Assembly: GCA_010092775.1 (NCBI GenBank)
Contig: JAADYZ010000034.1
Span: forward strand, 1 to 10,604
From: Chloroflexota bacterium
GTDB lineage: Bacteria > Chloroflexota > Anaerolineae > Aggregatilineales > UBA3940
Direction: 5' to 3'
Length of the DNA stretch: 10,604 nucleotides
Position 1 is the first letter of the stretch; each line of letters begins with the position of its first letter. This document shows positions 1-8,689 of this stretch, in pieces. Made by a program: the position numbers and the translations under genes. The notes beneath the pieces are model-generated. The model was not told the origin of the DNA. It ran no database searches and worked only from the letters and a program-made list of their open reading frames with translations.

Positions 1-1
1 C

Positions 2-1069
2 GAAACACTGTTTCAAGTGGCATCAATGTCTATGCCAGTCTCTGCCTGGGTGGTCATGACCTTGGTTGAAGATGGGCGACTGGACCTAGATCAACCGGTT
101 TCAACTTATCTCACCCGTTGGGAACTCCCCCCCAGTGAGTTCAACACCGACGCGGTCACGGTGCGGCGCTTGCTGAGCCACACTGCCGGTCTGACCGATG
201 GACTGGGCTATCTGGGCTTCGCGCCGGGCGACGAACCGCAATCCCTGGAAGAATCGCTGATGCGTGCCACGGACGCCTTGCCACCGGGCGATGGCATCAT
301 CGCCGTCGGCAATCCGCCGGGCGCTGCCTGGCAGTACTCAGGTGGCGGCTATACCATTCTCCAACTGCTGGTCGAAGAGGTGACTGGTCAATCCTTTTCC
401 AACTATGCCGATCAAGCCGTGCTTGATCCTCTGGGGATGACTTCGGCGCAATTTGGCTGGTCAGACGACCTGGAGGCGCGCCTGGCGGGTAACTACAGCG
501 GCGATCGTCAAACGGATGACGTCCTGCGCTTTTCCAGCCTGGCCGCCGCAGAACTCTATGCCACCGCTTCGGAGATGGCGCTGTTTGCGGCGGCAGCCGC
601 CGAAGGGCCGAACGGTGAGCCAGCCGGGCGAGATGTGCTCAGTGCGCAGACAGTTGGTCGGATCATCAGTCCGCACAGTGAGGCCGTGCAAGGCAGCGTG
701 CCGGTGTGGACGCTGGGCTACCAGCTCTATCAACAGACCGAAACCGGCTACGTCATTGGCCATCAGGGGACCAATGTGCCGGGCTTGTTCCACGTCTTCT
801 TGGTCGACCCCGCCACTGGCGATGGCATCGTGATGATGGGTACGGGTGGGCCAGTCGCGCCGCGCCTCGCCTGCGAGTGGATCACGTGGAACACGGGGCG
901 TATCTCGAATGCCTGCACCCCCTTCTTCGTGGTGCCAGCGATTCGCCCCGCCGTGATCGTGGCCTTTGGTGGGATCATTGTGATCGCTATCGCTGTCTAT
1001 ATTCTGGTGCCGCTTATCGCACCGCGTGTCGGCCAGAGGATCGGTGAGGGGGCAACAGAGTCAGAGTAA
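2..1069 (+). CDS. Serine hydrolase, beta-lactamase/PBP class C-like family, 5' partial, membrane-anchored, SxxK lysine replaced
   Basis: The frame is open to the left edge, so the N-terminus lies outside the window; the GTG at 17 is not a true start because family sequence (ETLFQVAS) already precedes it. The family normally uses a Ser-x-x-Lys nucleophile, a Tyr motif and a (H/K)xG motif to hydrolyse amide or ester bonds. Here the first motif reads S-M-S-M (23-34): the serine is present but the lysine is Met (ATG at 32-34). The second motif is Y-S-G (335-343) inside WQYSGGGYTILQLL, and the third is H-Q-G (761-769) inside IGHQGTNVPG. A helix of about 25 hydrophobic residues near the C-terminus (about 940-1030) is followed by a short charged tail, which suggests a membrane-anchored extracytoplasmic enzyme. 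Family membership is firm; activity is doubtful because of the missing lysine. The substrate cannot be told. Confidence 0.9.
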   Translation, partial: ETLFQVASMSMPVSAWVVMTLVEDGRLDLDQPVSTYLTRWELPPSEFNTDAVTVRRLLSHTAGLTDGLGYLGFAPGDEPQSLEESLMRATDALPPGDGIIAVGNPPGAAWQYSGGGYTILQLLVEEVTGQSFSNYADQAVLDPLGMTSAQFGWSDDLEARLAGNYSGDRQTDDVLRFSSLAAAELYATASEMALFAAAAAEGPNGEPAGRDVLSAQTVGRIISPHSEAVQGSVPVWTLGYQLYQQTETGYVIGHQGTNVPGLFHVFLVDPATGDGIVMMGTGGPVAPRLACEWITWNTGRISNACTPFFVVPAIRPAVIVAFGGIIVIAIAVYILVPLIAPRVGQRIGEGATESE

Positions 1070-1283
1070 TCTCTTCTGATAACGCAAAGGGACCATCCCC
1101 GTTGATTTGCGTGGCCTGATAGCGCAGACAGAAGCGGCGGGCCTCACGCAAGATGTGAATGGTCCCGTACTCGGTAACGCCACCTTGACACGACCGACAG
1201 AGTGCAGGCTGAGATCGACCGCCAGCCCGCTGCGCAGCCCGCCGCGAATGAGATCAGGTCGGTGTCGCTGGGACTGTGGGACG

Positions 1284-1298
<15 letters not shown>
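1014..1298 (-). pseudogene. Possible frameshifted remnant of an unrecognised small gene
   Basis: The 214 bases between the serine hydrolase and GH1 genes hold two minus-strand frames that look protein-like and meet end to end. One covers about 1298-1176 and includes PDLIRGGLRSGLAVDLSLHS; the other covers about 1175-1014, includes TEYGTIHILREARRFCLRYQ and NGDGPFALSEEITLTL, and stops at 1014-1016. One base inserted near 1175 would join them into a peptide of roughly 90 residues. There is no convincing start codon or ribosome site, and the 3' part would overlap the end of the serine hydrolase gene on the other strand. I recognise no family. It may be chance antisense reading, or a real gene broken by mutation or an assembly error. 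Confidence 0.25.
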
Positions 1299-2657
<1,359 letters not shown>

Positions 2658-2662
2658 GAGTG

Positions 2663-3862
2663 TTAGGTTCGTAGTCCAAGTCGCTCAAAGAAGTTGGATA
2701 GTGACAAGGTGTCCAATTGGAAACGGGATCGCGTTTTCTCGCGCTTGCTGTCGATCAAATTCACGGTCAGTTCCGCGATTTCCGCAGCCGCCTCGGGTCG
2801 CCCTGCTTGGCGTGCCAGCTTAGCCTTCTCGGCCAGGAGGTTATCATGGGCCCAGTGGAAGACGGTCTCCAACAGGTCAATCGGTTCATTGATTCGCGCA
2901 CCTGCCCCAGACTCTACAACGTGCTGGACGTTGCCGGTTTCCTGCCCCTCAATCGCGTCGATCAACAAGATTGGCAGCCCAGCCGCCAGCGATTCTGTAA
3001 CGATCAGACCGCCCGCCTTGCAAACGATCGCATCAGATGCATGCATCAATTCCGGCATATTATCCACAAAATCATAGATTTGCACGGTTTGATGCCACTC
3101 ATTTTCATTGAAATAAGCCAGCAGCTTCTCACTGCGGCCTGCCACCAGCACCAGTTGCAGGTCCAGGCCAGAGTGATTGAGTGCGCGCAGCATCTCCGGG
3201 ATGTGATTCACCCGGTCGCTGCCGACGACGAGCAGCGTCGTTTTGTCCGTTGCCCAGCCCAGTTTCTGGCGCAGGGCGATAGGGTCTTTAGGCGTGGAGA
3301 TGTCTGGATGGACTGGAATGCCAATCAGATGTACCTGATCTTCTGTCAAGCCATCCTTAAGTGCTTTCTTGCGGGCGATCTCTGTTGGGACGACCGTTAC
3401 ATCTGCCGCCTGATGAAACCATACGCGCTGGACGGTACGCAGGTCGGTCACCACCGTCATCAAGGGAATCCGCTTCCGCTGGAGCGCAAAGTAGGCTGCT
3501 AAAGGCGCTTGGTAGTAGGGAAAGACGGAGACAATCACATCCGGTTGATAGCGTTCCACCGCCATGCGGATTGTGTCGTACATGGTGACCATCAGAACCG
3601 CTTCAACCAAGGAGGTCGCCCCCGGTAGGTTCGATGCCTCGTAGGACGCTTTGTAGAGTTCGGGCGTGTTCTGAATGAGGTTATCGTAGTTAAACTGCCG
3701 CTCTTTGATGAAGGTTGGAACGCCCTCGGCGGCAACAGGATTGGCGACATCGACATGCAGTTGGCCGGCATCAGGTCGGGCGGCCAAGGCTGCGGCAATG
3801 GCCTTGGCTGCGCTGCGATGCCCGAAGCCTGCGTCGGCAGTCATGATCAGGATTCGATTCAT
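2663..3862 (-). CDS. MGDG synthase/UgtP-type glycosyltransferase (GT28 family)
   Basis: This 399-residue GT-B enzyme has an N-terminal MGDG_synth-like domain (about 1-170) and a C-terminal GT28 nucleotide-sugar domain (about 190-370). The glycine loop ADAGFGHRSAA (9-19) matches the GGGH-type acceptor loop. VVTDLRTVQRVWFHQ matches the TDL-x-T-x-x-x-WF motif of MGDG and diglucosyl-diacylglycerol synthases, and the C-terminal CKAGGLIVTESLAAGLPI plus GQETGNV matches their KAG...E...GQE-x-GNV donor-binding motif. Such enzymes transfer glucose or galactose from a UDP-sugar to diacylglycerol at the inner face of the membrane. No membrane helix is seen, as expected for a monotopic protein. The start is supported by GAGGGG 11 bases upstream and by a promoter at 3908-3936. 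It is the first gene of an operon with GH1. MurG-like action is less likely given the TDL and GQE motifs. Sugar and acceptor are inferred. Confidence 0.9.
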   Translation of the reverse strand: MNRILIMTADAGFGHRSAAKAIAAALAARPDAGQLHVDVANPVAAEGVPTFIKERQFNYDNLIQNTPELYKASYEASNLPGATSLVEAVLMVTMYDTIRMAVERYQPDVIVSVFPYYQAPLAAYFALQRKRIPLMTVVTDLRTVQRVWFHQAADVTVVPTEIARKKALKDGLTEDQVHLIGIPVHPDISTPKDPIALRQKLGWATDKTTLLVVGSDRVNHIPEMLRALNHSGLDLQLVLVAGRSEKLLAYFNENEWHQTVQIYDFVDNMPELMHASDAIVCKAGGLIVTESLAAGLPILLIDAIEGQETGNVQHVVESGAGARINEPIDLLETVFHWAHDNLLAEKAKLARQAGRPEAAAEIAELTVNLIDSKREKTRSRFQLDTLSLSNFFERLGLRT

Positions 3863-3899
3863 AGATTGGGTGGCCCCTCGCTGACTTGCTTTTCCTTGT

Positions 3900-3922
3900 C
3901 GCTTTCAATCATAGCGAAAGCG
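3900..3922. promoter_or_regulatory. Inverted repeat over the -10 box, candidate operator
   Basis: CGCTTTC (3900-3906) and GAAAGCG (3916-3922) form a perfect 7-bp inverted repeat with a 9-base spacer. The -10 box (3908-3913) lies between the arms. This is where a dimeric repressor would block the glycosyltransferase-GH1 promoter. The dyad spans the predicted transcription start, so an RNA hairpin is an unlikely explanation. No regulator gene is in the window. Confidence 0.35.
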
Positions 3923-3936
3923 CCGCCAAATGTCTC
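3908..3936 (-). promoter_or_regulatory. Promoter of the glycosyltransferase-GH1 operon
   Basis: On the minus strand, GAGACA (3931-3936; 4 of 6 matches to TTGACA) is followed after exactly 17 bases by TATGAT (3908-3913; 5 of 6 matches to TATAAT). The predicted transcription start near 3901 leaves a leader of about 40 bases before the ATG at 3862. Assigned by consensus match and position only. Confidence 0.45.
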
Positions 3937-4039
3937 TGATTCAGCCCAATGCGACCGGGCAAGCGCATCAAATCAGTTTCGACCCGCTCTAGGGTCTCTT
4001 CAAGCGACTGCCCTGCCTATTGCGATCAAACAGGGTGGA

Positions 4040-4069
4040 CAAGGCGGCGCCTCTCTGGACCCCACCTTG
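4040..4069 (-). terminator. Weak hairpin downstream of the propeller protein gene
   Basis: CAAGGCGG (4040-4047) and CCACCTTG (4062-4069) pair over 8 bp with one G-U wobble and a 14-base loop. The hairpin lies about 25 bases past the stop codon at 4094. No strong U-run follows on the minus strand, so it may end transcription poorly or only protect the 3' end. The rest of the 231-base gap holds the promoter of the glycosyltransferase. Confidence 0.3.
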
Positions 4070-4093
4070 CCCTTACAGGTTGACTGCCTGACG

Positions 4094-6619
4094 CTAATCA
4101 ACCAGATTCAACGTCACCTGATCGATCCCGCCAAACTCACCGTTGCTGTTCCATTGGATCATCACCTGCACAAAGGAATAGGCACCCGCTGCGGTTGCCT
4201 GGCAGGGTTCGCCCAGGCTGCTGCTGAACTGCAGCCACTCCACCGTTTGCTCCGGGATGCTTGCTGTGGTGCACAGGACCGAATCACCGCCCTCCACCGT
4301 GCCAACTGGGTTCCCCTCTGCGTTCAAGAACAGGATGCTGGCCTCAAAATACGTATTTGAGGAGGCGCGCAGCGTGGCCCAGTAGAAATCTAGCACGTAG
4401 CGTTCCCCCGATGCACCTGACCCGCCGGGTTGAAAGAGTTGAAGCAGTCCATAGTTGCCTGCCTTGTGCAGCAGCAGCGCTGACCCACCCTCATAGGCGC
4501 GATCGGTCACAAAGAAGATCGACCCGCGTCCGCCGGTCGCCTCACCGATCATGTACCATTCACCGACCAACGCGCCCGACTCAGGGACCTCTGGAGCCAG
4601 CGCATTGGCCATGACGTCCAGGGTGCCGTTTTGCAGGAGGTTGCCGCTGGGTGGTGCGGCCCCGCTGTTGCCATAAATCGAGGCGAACACGTAGGCGGAG
4701 CCAGCGTTCAGGCCTGCGTCGTCATCTGAGCGTGATCCAACGGCAAGCCGCCCCGCATCGACCGACACGCCCACGCTGAACTGATCACCGTTTTGCAGGT
4801 CGGTCGGGACGAGTTTCTGCGGCGAACGCCACTCGCCGTTCACGTATTGATAGAGATACACCGCGCCGGAATCCGCCCCACGATCATCGTCACCCAGTGC
4901 GCCGACAACCAGGAAGCCATCGCTGCTGAGTGCCAGCGTTCCGCCAAACTCGTCTCCTGCCTCGACCTCATCCGGCAGCAGTTTGGTCGGTCCCGACCAG
5001 GCTCCAGGGCTGCCTGTGTACGTGTAGACCGCACCCGCATCTATACCATTCTCATTGTCGTCCGCAGCAGCGACCGCCAGCAGATCGCCCTTGATGGCTA
5101 CCTTCACCCCAAAACGATCCGGGAATTCATCGCCTTGGGCCGGTCCACCCGGATCAGGATTGAGCAAGATGTCGCTCAGGGTCCAATTGTTACCGCCCGC
5201 ATGGCTGAACACATAGGCGGCGCCTGCGTCCTCACCGGCATCATCATCGCCAGGCGACCCAATCACGAGCACATCCCCATCGACTGCCACCGTAACGCCG
5301 AAGCGATCATTGGCACCGAGTTGGCTGGGCACGATCTTGTTGGGGCCGACCCAAGTGCCACCCTGATAGTTGAAGGCATAGATCGCCCCTGCCCGCTCGC
5401 CCGCCTCATTATCGTATCGCACCCCCACGACGAGATGGTCCCCGTCCAGTGCCAGGGCGTAGCCAAAGCGCCCATCCACTCCGACATCGCCTGCCGCGAC
5501 CTTCCCGGTGTTCTGCCAACTGCTTCCGTTGTACTCAAAGATCCACACGGCACCCGTGTTCTCGCCGCGATCATCGTCGCGGACCGCGCTCACCACCAGG
5601 CGATCGCCGTCGAGGTCCAGCGCCCGACCAAAGCGGTCGTCGCGCTCCAGCCCTTCCGGCGCGATCATCTGTGGTGTTCCCCAGGAACCGTTGCGATACT
5701 CAAAAACGTATACCGCGCCTGCGCCACTGTCGCGCGTGTTGTCATCCGGTGCGCCGATGGCCAGGAAATCACCGTCGAGTTTGACAATGTGGCCAAACTG
5801 GATGGACCCGTTAGGGTTGCTGGGGAGAAGCTTGACCTCCCGCGTGAAGATCGGATCGATGGTGATTGGGTAGGCGGCATCTGTAGTGTCAACTAGCAGG
5901 CTTACGTCGCGCCCATCTAGTGACATACTGGCTTCCAGCGGCTGATCTTCAGCATCCCAGGCCAGCAGACCACTGTAGCGCATGGCCAGGTTACCCGCGC
6001 TGTCCGTCAAGATGATCTGATCACCGTCGAGCGTAGGGGTGAAGTCGCCGCCGATCTCGAAGCTGACCCTTACCTGATCCCCTTGTTCCGCTGCCTCACT
6101 CAGTGTGAAGCCCTGCTGCAGCCCCAATGGACTATTGATGTACCATTCGATGAGCTCGCCGCGCTGGTATTCGATGCGAGCTGCGCTGTGCGTCACCTGT
6201 TCGACCTCAGCCACATCGTTCAGACTGATTTGCAGCTCACCTTGCGGGCTGCTGATCGTCGCGCCCTCCGCCGCAAACTGCGTTTCGATGCCATGCTGCG
6301 GATTGCTGGCGAGCCGCGCTGATCCCCCTTCGATGATGTGATAGGCCTGGTCGGCTTCACCCATTGCCGCCGCCAGGTCAACAAAGACGCCAACCGGCAA
6401 GCTGCCTGGTGTCAGCTCCTGCGGGGTCCCGTCGAGTGGCTCGGCAGGAGCGCTTGCTTCGGCCTCACCCCCGCGCGGAATCTCAGCCGCGTGGCCGCCC
6501 AGGCGAGGCATCCCCATCCAGGCAAAGGCAATCCCTGCGATGAGCAGCAGCCCCATTCCGCCTAGGAGGGCCAGCCAGCGTGGCCTGGACAAAAAGTCCA
6601 TCGACCGGAAGTTCATCAT
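4094..6619 (-). CDS. Membrane-anchored FG-GAP seven-blade propeller protein with C-terminal jelly-roll-like module
   Basis: The start is set at the first ATG of ATGATG (6617-6619), 9 bases after AAGGAG, giving 841 residues; an in-frame ATG at 6673 would add 18 residues but has no ribosome site. A basic N-terminus is followed by a hydrophobic helix (about 15-34), a signal anchor or signal peptide. Residues about 50-260 are a beta-rich region ending in YPITIDPIF, a segment familiar just ahead of FG-GAP repeats in secreted proteins. Seven repeats of about 56 residues begin at F275; the last begins at F614. Each has FG-x(4)-LDGD-x-LVVG-x(3)-DD-x(2)-G-x(2)-AGAVYVF, consistent with one closed seven-bladed calcium-binding propeller. 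Residues 660-841 start NLLQNGTLDV and end GGIDQVTLNLVD, the pattern of CBM-like jelly rolls, with two cysteines that could pair. No catalytic motif is visible. A role in surface adhesion or glycan binding is inferred. Confidence 0.85.
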   Translation of the reverse strand: MMNFRSMDFLSRPRWLALLGGMGLLLIAGIAFAWMGMPRLGGHAAEIPRGGEAEASAPAEPLDGTPQELTPGSLPVGVFVDLAAAMGEADQAYHIIEGGSARLASNPQHGIETQFAAEGATISSPQGELQISLNDVAEVEQVTHSAARIEYQRGELIEWYINSPLGLQQGFTLSEAAEQGDQVRVSFEIGGDFTPTLDGDQIILTDSAGNLAMRYSGLLAWDAEDQPLEASMSLDGRDVSLLVDTTDAAYPITIDPIFTREVKLLPSNPNGSIQFGHIVKLDGDFLAIGAPDDNTRDSGAGAVYVFEYRNGSWGTPQMIAPEGLERDDRFGRALDLDGDRLVVSAVRDDDRGENTGAVWIFEYNGSSWQNTGKVAAGDVGVDGRFGYALALDGDHLVVGVRYDNEAGERAGAIYAFNYQGGTWVGPNKIVPSQLGANDRFGVTVAVDGDVLVIGSPGDDDAGEDAGAAYVFSHAGGNNWTLSDILLNPDPGGPAQGDEFPDRFGVKVAIKGDLLAVAAADDNENGIDAGAVYTYTGSPGAWSGPTKLLPDEVEAGDEFGGTLALSSDGFLVVGALGDDDRGADSGAVYLYQYVNGEWRSPQKLVPTDLQNGDQFSVGVSVDAGRLAVGSRSDDDAGLNAGSAYVFASIYGNSGAAPPSGNLLQNGTLDVMANALAPEVPESGALVGEWYMIGEATGGRGSIFFVTDRAYEGGSALLLHKAGNYGLLQLFQPGGSGASGERYVLDFYWATLRASSNTYFEASILFLNAEGNPVGTVEGGDSVLCTTASIPEQTVEWLQFSSSLGEPCQATAAGAYSFVQVMIQWNSNGEFGGIDQVTLNLVD
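4676..5797 (-). repeat. Seven tandem FG-GAP repeats (protein level)
   Basis: Seven units averaging about 170 bases each encode the propeller blades. The fourth is the longest because of a Pro/Gly-rich insertion before the next FG, and the seventh has FS instead of FG. They are clear at the protein level and diverged at the DNA level, so the array is old rather than freshly duplicated. Confidence 0.85.
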
Positions 6620-6628
6620 ACTGCATCT

Positions 6629-6634
6629 CTCCTT
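6629..6634 (-). promoter_or_regulatory. Ribosome binding site deciding the propeller protein start
   Basis: AAGGAG on the minus strand lies 9 bases before the ATG at 6617-6619. This favours that start over the upstream in-frame ATG at 6673, which has no such site. Confidence 0.7.
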
Positions 6635-6733
6635 ACTAGAAACGGATTGTGTATTGTGTGTGTGCCAACCCATCCATACTGCAAGCCCCGCCTAGACGGG
6701 CCGCAGAATCCAGTAGCGGAGGGCTGTACAGTG

Positions 6734-6760
6734 ATTGTAACGACGGTCGATGCGCGGCAA
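6734..6760 (-). promoter_or_regulatory. Putative promoter of the propeller protein gene
   Basis: The minus strand has TACAAT (6734-6739; 5 of 6 matches) with TTGCCG (6755-6760) 15 bases upstream, or TTTGCC at 16. The spacing is short and the -35 is weak. It would give a leader of about 110 bases, which includes a small GC stem near 6697 and a short CA-rich run near 6650. The remainder of the 6620-6858 gap holds only the terminator of the DUF1028 unit. Confidence 0.3.
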
Positions 6761-6812
6761 ATGGGCCATTCGTCCCCGTTTCCACGCCGACTGCCTGGCT
6801 GACGCAAACATA

Positions 6813-6833
6813 ACGCCGACCTCAGGTCGGCGT
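6813..6833 (-). terminator. Intrinsic terminator of the VOC-DUF1028 unit
   Basis: ACGCCGACC (6813-6821) and GGTCGGCGT (6825-6833) form a perfect 9-bp GC-rich stem with a 3-base loop, and the whole 21 bases are palindromic. On the minus strand the stem is followed by the T-rich TTATGTTT. It lies about 25 bases past the DUF1028 stop codon at 6859. Confidence 0.6.
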
Positions 6834-6858
6834 CAGAGCAATCGAGGTGGCGGGTGCC

Positions 6859-7797
6859 TCACTCGCCTAGGGCCAAGATGCGACTGAGGGCCGTCCCATC
6901 AACCTCAATGTAGCCGAGGGGCGCCAGGCGTCGTGTCAGCTCCCGCCAGTTGACGTCCATCGCAAAGACCTTGCTGAACAGGGGCAGCGATTCATCAACC
7001 TGGCCCAGGTTAGCCAATGCCACCGCATGCCAGAAGATCATCTCGGCGTTCTCAGGGAACATCTGAGCGGCGGTGGTGTACTCGCGGAAGGCAGCATCTG
7101 TATCGCCGTCCTCAATCGCCTGGTCACCCTGATTCATGTGATCGTAGGCGCGGGCCACCTTGAGCAGCCGCCCCAATTCCGTGACCGGATCGGTGTGATC
7201 CTCCACTCGCAGATCAAACAGCCGATCTTCCCAGGGCTTGCCACTGGGCTTCGCCGTGACTACCAACAGCGCCGCCGACTGTCGCCCGCGAATATCGCCA
7301 CCCGCCGCTTCTGCTGCCTTAAGCGCCTCGATCAATCGTTCGGCCAGCGGGAGATCGCTGTGCGTCTGATGGGCCTCCGCCATTGCCCCCCAAACCGTAT
7401 CGTTGAGCATCATGTTGGCCTGGGCTGAGAAGCCCTCGCCGCTGCTGTGCCCGGCCATCGGAATGCAGCGCTCGCCTGTATGGGTGGCGACATTGCCCTG
7501 CACATCGACAATGGCCACCTGCCGGATGTTCTGGTTCTCGTCGCTGTCGATGAGGGCTTGCAGGGCCTCTTGCGCCGTTTTGCCCTGGCGCAGCAGATCA
7601 AGACCACGCGGCCCAAAACTGACTTCGACCAGCGCTTGGGTGGCCACCGCACCAACGCCCGGCTCTGCCCAGGGCACCACGCTCCCAACCGAAAACCAGT
7701 GCGATTGCACCGCCACCCCCAACTGCCCGGTGTGGGGGTCACGAGCAACGATGGAGTAGGTATGGGCTAATTTGTTGGTCAACAATGGACTGATCAT
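6859..7797 (-). CDS. DUF1028 family protein (Ntn-hydrolase-like fold) with helical-repeat C-terminus
   Basis: Residues 12 to about 205 match DUF1028: HTYSIVARDPHTGQLGVAV at the start, then VVPWAEPGVGAVATQALV, a conserved FGPRGLDLLRQG segment, HTGERC, AGH and AGGDIRGRQSAALLVV. Family structures are reported to have an N-terminal-nucleophile-hydrolase-like fold, but no reaction is established. The HTYS segment is where a nucleophile would be expected, which is my inference. Residues about 215-312 form a TPR-like helical tail (GDTDAAFREYTTAAQMFPEN, then WHAVALANLGQVDESLPLF) ending in a WRELTRRLAPLG segment seen in other DUF1028 proteins. No signal peptide or membrane helix is visible, so it should be cytoplasmic. 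AAGGAG (7805-7810) 7 bases before the ATG fixes the start. It is the last gene of a unit with the VOC protein 74 bases upstream. Confidence 0.92.
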   Translation of the reverse strand: MISPLLTNKLAHTYSIVARDPHTGQLGVAVQSHWFSVGSVVPWAEPGVGAVATQALVEVSFGPRGLDLLRQGKTAQEALQALIDSDENQNIRQVAIVDVQGNVATHTGERCIPMAGHSSGEGFSAQANMMLNDTVWGAMAEAHQTHSDLPLAERLIEALKAAEAAGGDIRGRQSAALLVVTAKPSGKPWEDRLFDLRVEDHTDPVTELGRLLKVARAYDHMNQGDQAIEDGDTDAAFREYTTAAQMFPENAEMIFWHAVALANLGQVDESLPLFSKVFAMDVNWRELTRRLAPLGYIEVDGTALSRILALGE

Positions 7798-7804
7798 CAG
7801 GTTT

Positions 7805-7810
7805 CTCCTT
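7805..7810 (-). promoter_or_regulatory. Strong ribosome binding site of the DUF1028 gene
   Basis: AAGGAG on the minus strand lies 7 bases before the ATG at 7795-7797. It decides the start, which lies 11 residues ahead of the conserved HTYS segment. Confidence 0.7.
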
Positions 7811-7871
7811 GAGAGCGGATATTACGACAAATAGATACGCGATCAACCATCTGAACACAGCGCCTGCTGAT

Positions 7872-8540
7872 CTACCAGCGCAGCCTGAGCGGAATCTGTG
7901 GGTCGAGGTAATGGGACTGACCTTGGCGGCCCTCATCGAAGATGATGGACAGGTGGTGCTGCTCGGCTGGCAGGAGATGAACCAGGTCCAGATCGAAGAA
8001 TGATTGCAGCTCGGCTGAGTGGTTTTCGAGTGGCATCACCAACTCGACTGCTGTCAATTGGCTTGCACCATTGGGATGCTCAATCGGCTGTTCGGCCTTG
8101 GTCAGGTTGATTGGTGCTGCGCTAATCCAACCTACGTAGAAGAGCAGGGGTTCGTCCAGCTTAGCAGCGTTGTGCGCCATATCGATCGGCTTGCCTGCTG
8201 GAAGGTAGCTCGGTTGATATGGCCAGGTGGAGAAGGGAGGCGCTTGAGCGCCATCAGCGTCAGGGCGCAGGCAGATTCCGAAAGGCGATCCACTGCCATT
8301 CCGGCCCTGCCAGCGCTCTAGCAAGTAGGTGGGCGCCGTCAGGTCACTGCTAGCCTCGTCTTCATCCACGACGAAGTTGAACTCCAGCATAAAGTTGCTG
8401 AAAAAGAAGCGCCGGTTGGCCGTGCCCTGGCCCGGATGCGTATTCGGCGCGCCCTCGCTGAAACCCAGCTCGACTAAACGGTCCGCCTGTGGCGCGTCGC
8501 GATCCGCCATGATTAGAATGTGGTCGATTTCGTAACCCAT
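7872..8540 (-). CDS. VOC (vicinal oxygen chelate)/glyoxalase-like protein
   Basis: This 222-residue protein opens with IDHILIMADRDAPQADRLVE, the beta-alpha start of a VOC module. His7 and Glu53 (FSNFMLEFNFV) occupy the positions of the classic first-module metal ligands. HPGQGTANRRFFF (35-47), GSPFGICLRP and STWPYQPSYLP are conserved-looking segments of a glyoxalase-like subgroup without assigned function. A second, weaker module (about 158-205, LTAVELVMPLE and LSIIFDEGRQG) lacks an obvious histidine, so full metal binding is uncertain. No signal peptide is present. GAGGAG 9 bases before the ATG supports the start, and it overlaps the stop codon of the preceding 44-codon frame, so translation is probably coupled. 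It shares a transcript with DUF1028 downstream. The substrate is unknown; glyoxalase, dioxygenase and resistance-type roles remain open. Confidence 0.85.
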   Translation of the reverse strand: MGYEIDHILIMADRDAPQADRLVELGFSEGAPNTHPGQGTANRRFFFSNFMLEFNFVVDEDEASSDLTAPTYLLERWQGRNGSGSPFGICLRPDADGAQAPPFSTWPYQPSYLPAGKPIDMAHNAAKLDEPLLFYVGWISAAPINLTKAEQPIEHPNGASQLTAVELVMPLENHSAELQSFFDLDLVHLLPAEQHHLSIIFDEGRQGQSHYLDPQIPLRLRW

Positions 8541-8549
8541 TGTCTTCTG

Positions 8550-8555
8550 CTCCTC
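8550..8555 (-). promoter_or_regulatory. Ribosome binding site of the VOC gene, overlapping the previous stop
   Basis: GAGGAG on the minus strand lies 9 bases before the ATG at 8538-8540. Its first G is the last base of the TAG stop (8555-8557) of the upstream small frame, which suggests coupled translation. Confidence 0.65.
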
Positions 8556-8689
8556 TAGTCTTCAGCGGGCATGTCTTGGACCGCCTGCCCAATCTGGAAG
8601 GAATTGGGCTTTTCGTCGCGCCACAGCAGCGCCACATTGATGGTCAGGCCGGGGCGCAAGTCGCTTGTGTATTCGCCGTCATCGTTCAT
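8555..8689 (-). CDS. Small protein of 44 residues, unknown, first part of the VOC operon
   Basis: The frame runs from ATG 8687-8689 to TAG 8555-8557, ends at the VOC ribosome site and is too short for ordinary gene calls. The peptide contains SDLRPGLTINVALLWRDEKP and SFQIGQAVQDM, reads like a folded-protein segment and uses codons like its neighbours. It has a faint likeness to the N-terminal half of YwbE/DUF2196 proteins (DIKPG...VL...D), but the second half of that family is missing; I treat this as a hint only. GGAGG lies just 3 bases before the ATG, which is closer than usual. The start overlaps the stop of the preceding frame as ATGA, so it is either a coupled small gene or the 3' part of a gene split by a frameshift. 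Confidence 0.5.
   Translation of the reverse strand: MNDDGEYTSDLRPGLTINVALLWRDEKPNSFQIGQAVQDMPAED

Noticed and set aside
2717..3502. A 261-codon plus-strand frame opposite the glycosyltransferase
   Set aside because: Antisense to a gene with clear family motifs throughout; the translation is rich in Cys, His and Gln with no recognisable domain.
4793..5896. A 367-codon open plus-strand frame opposite the propeller protein
   Set aside because: It lies wholly opposite the FG-GAP repeats, and its period mirrors the blade repeat. The repeated Asp/Gly codons keep the antisense frame open. It has no ribosome site and no protein-like domain pattern.
6640..6663. Short GT/CA-rich run in the leader of the propeller protein gene
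   Set aside because: Only a few dinucleotide units, interrupted; not a meaningful repeat array.
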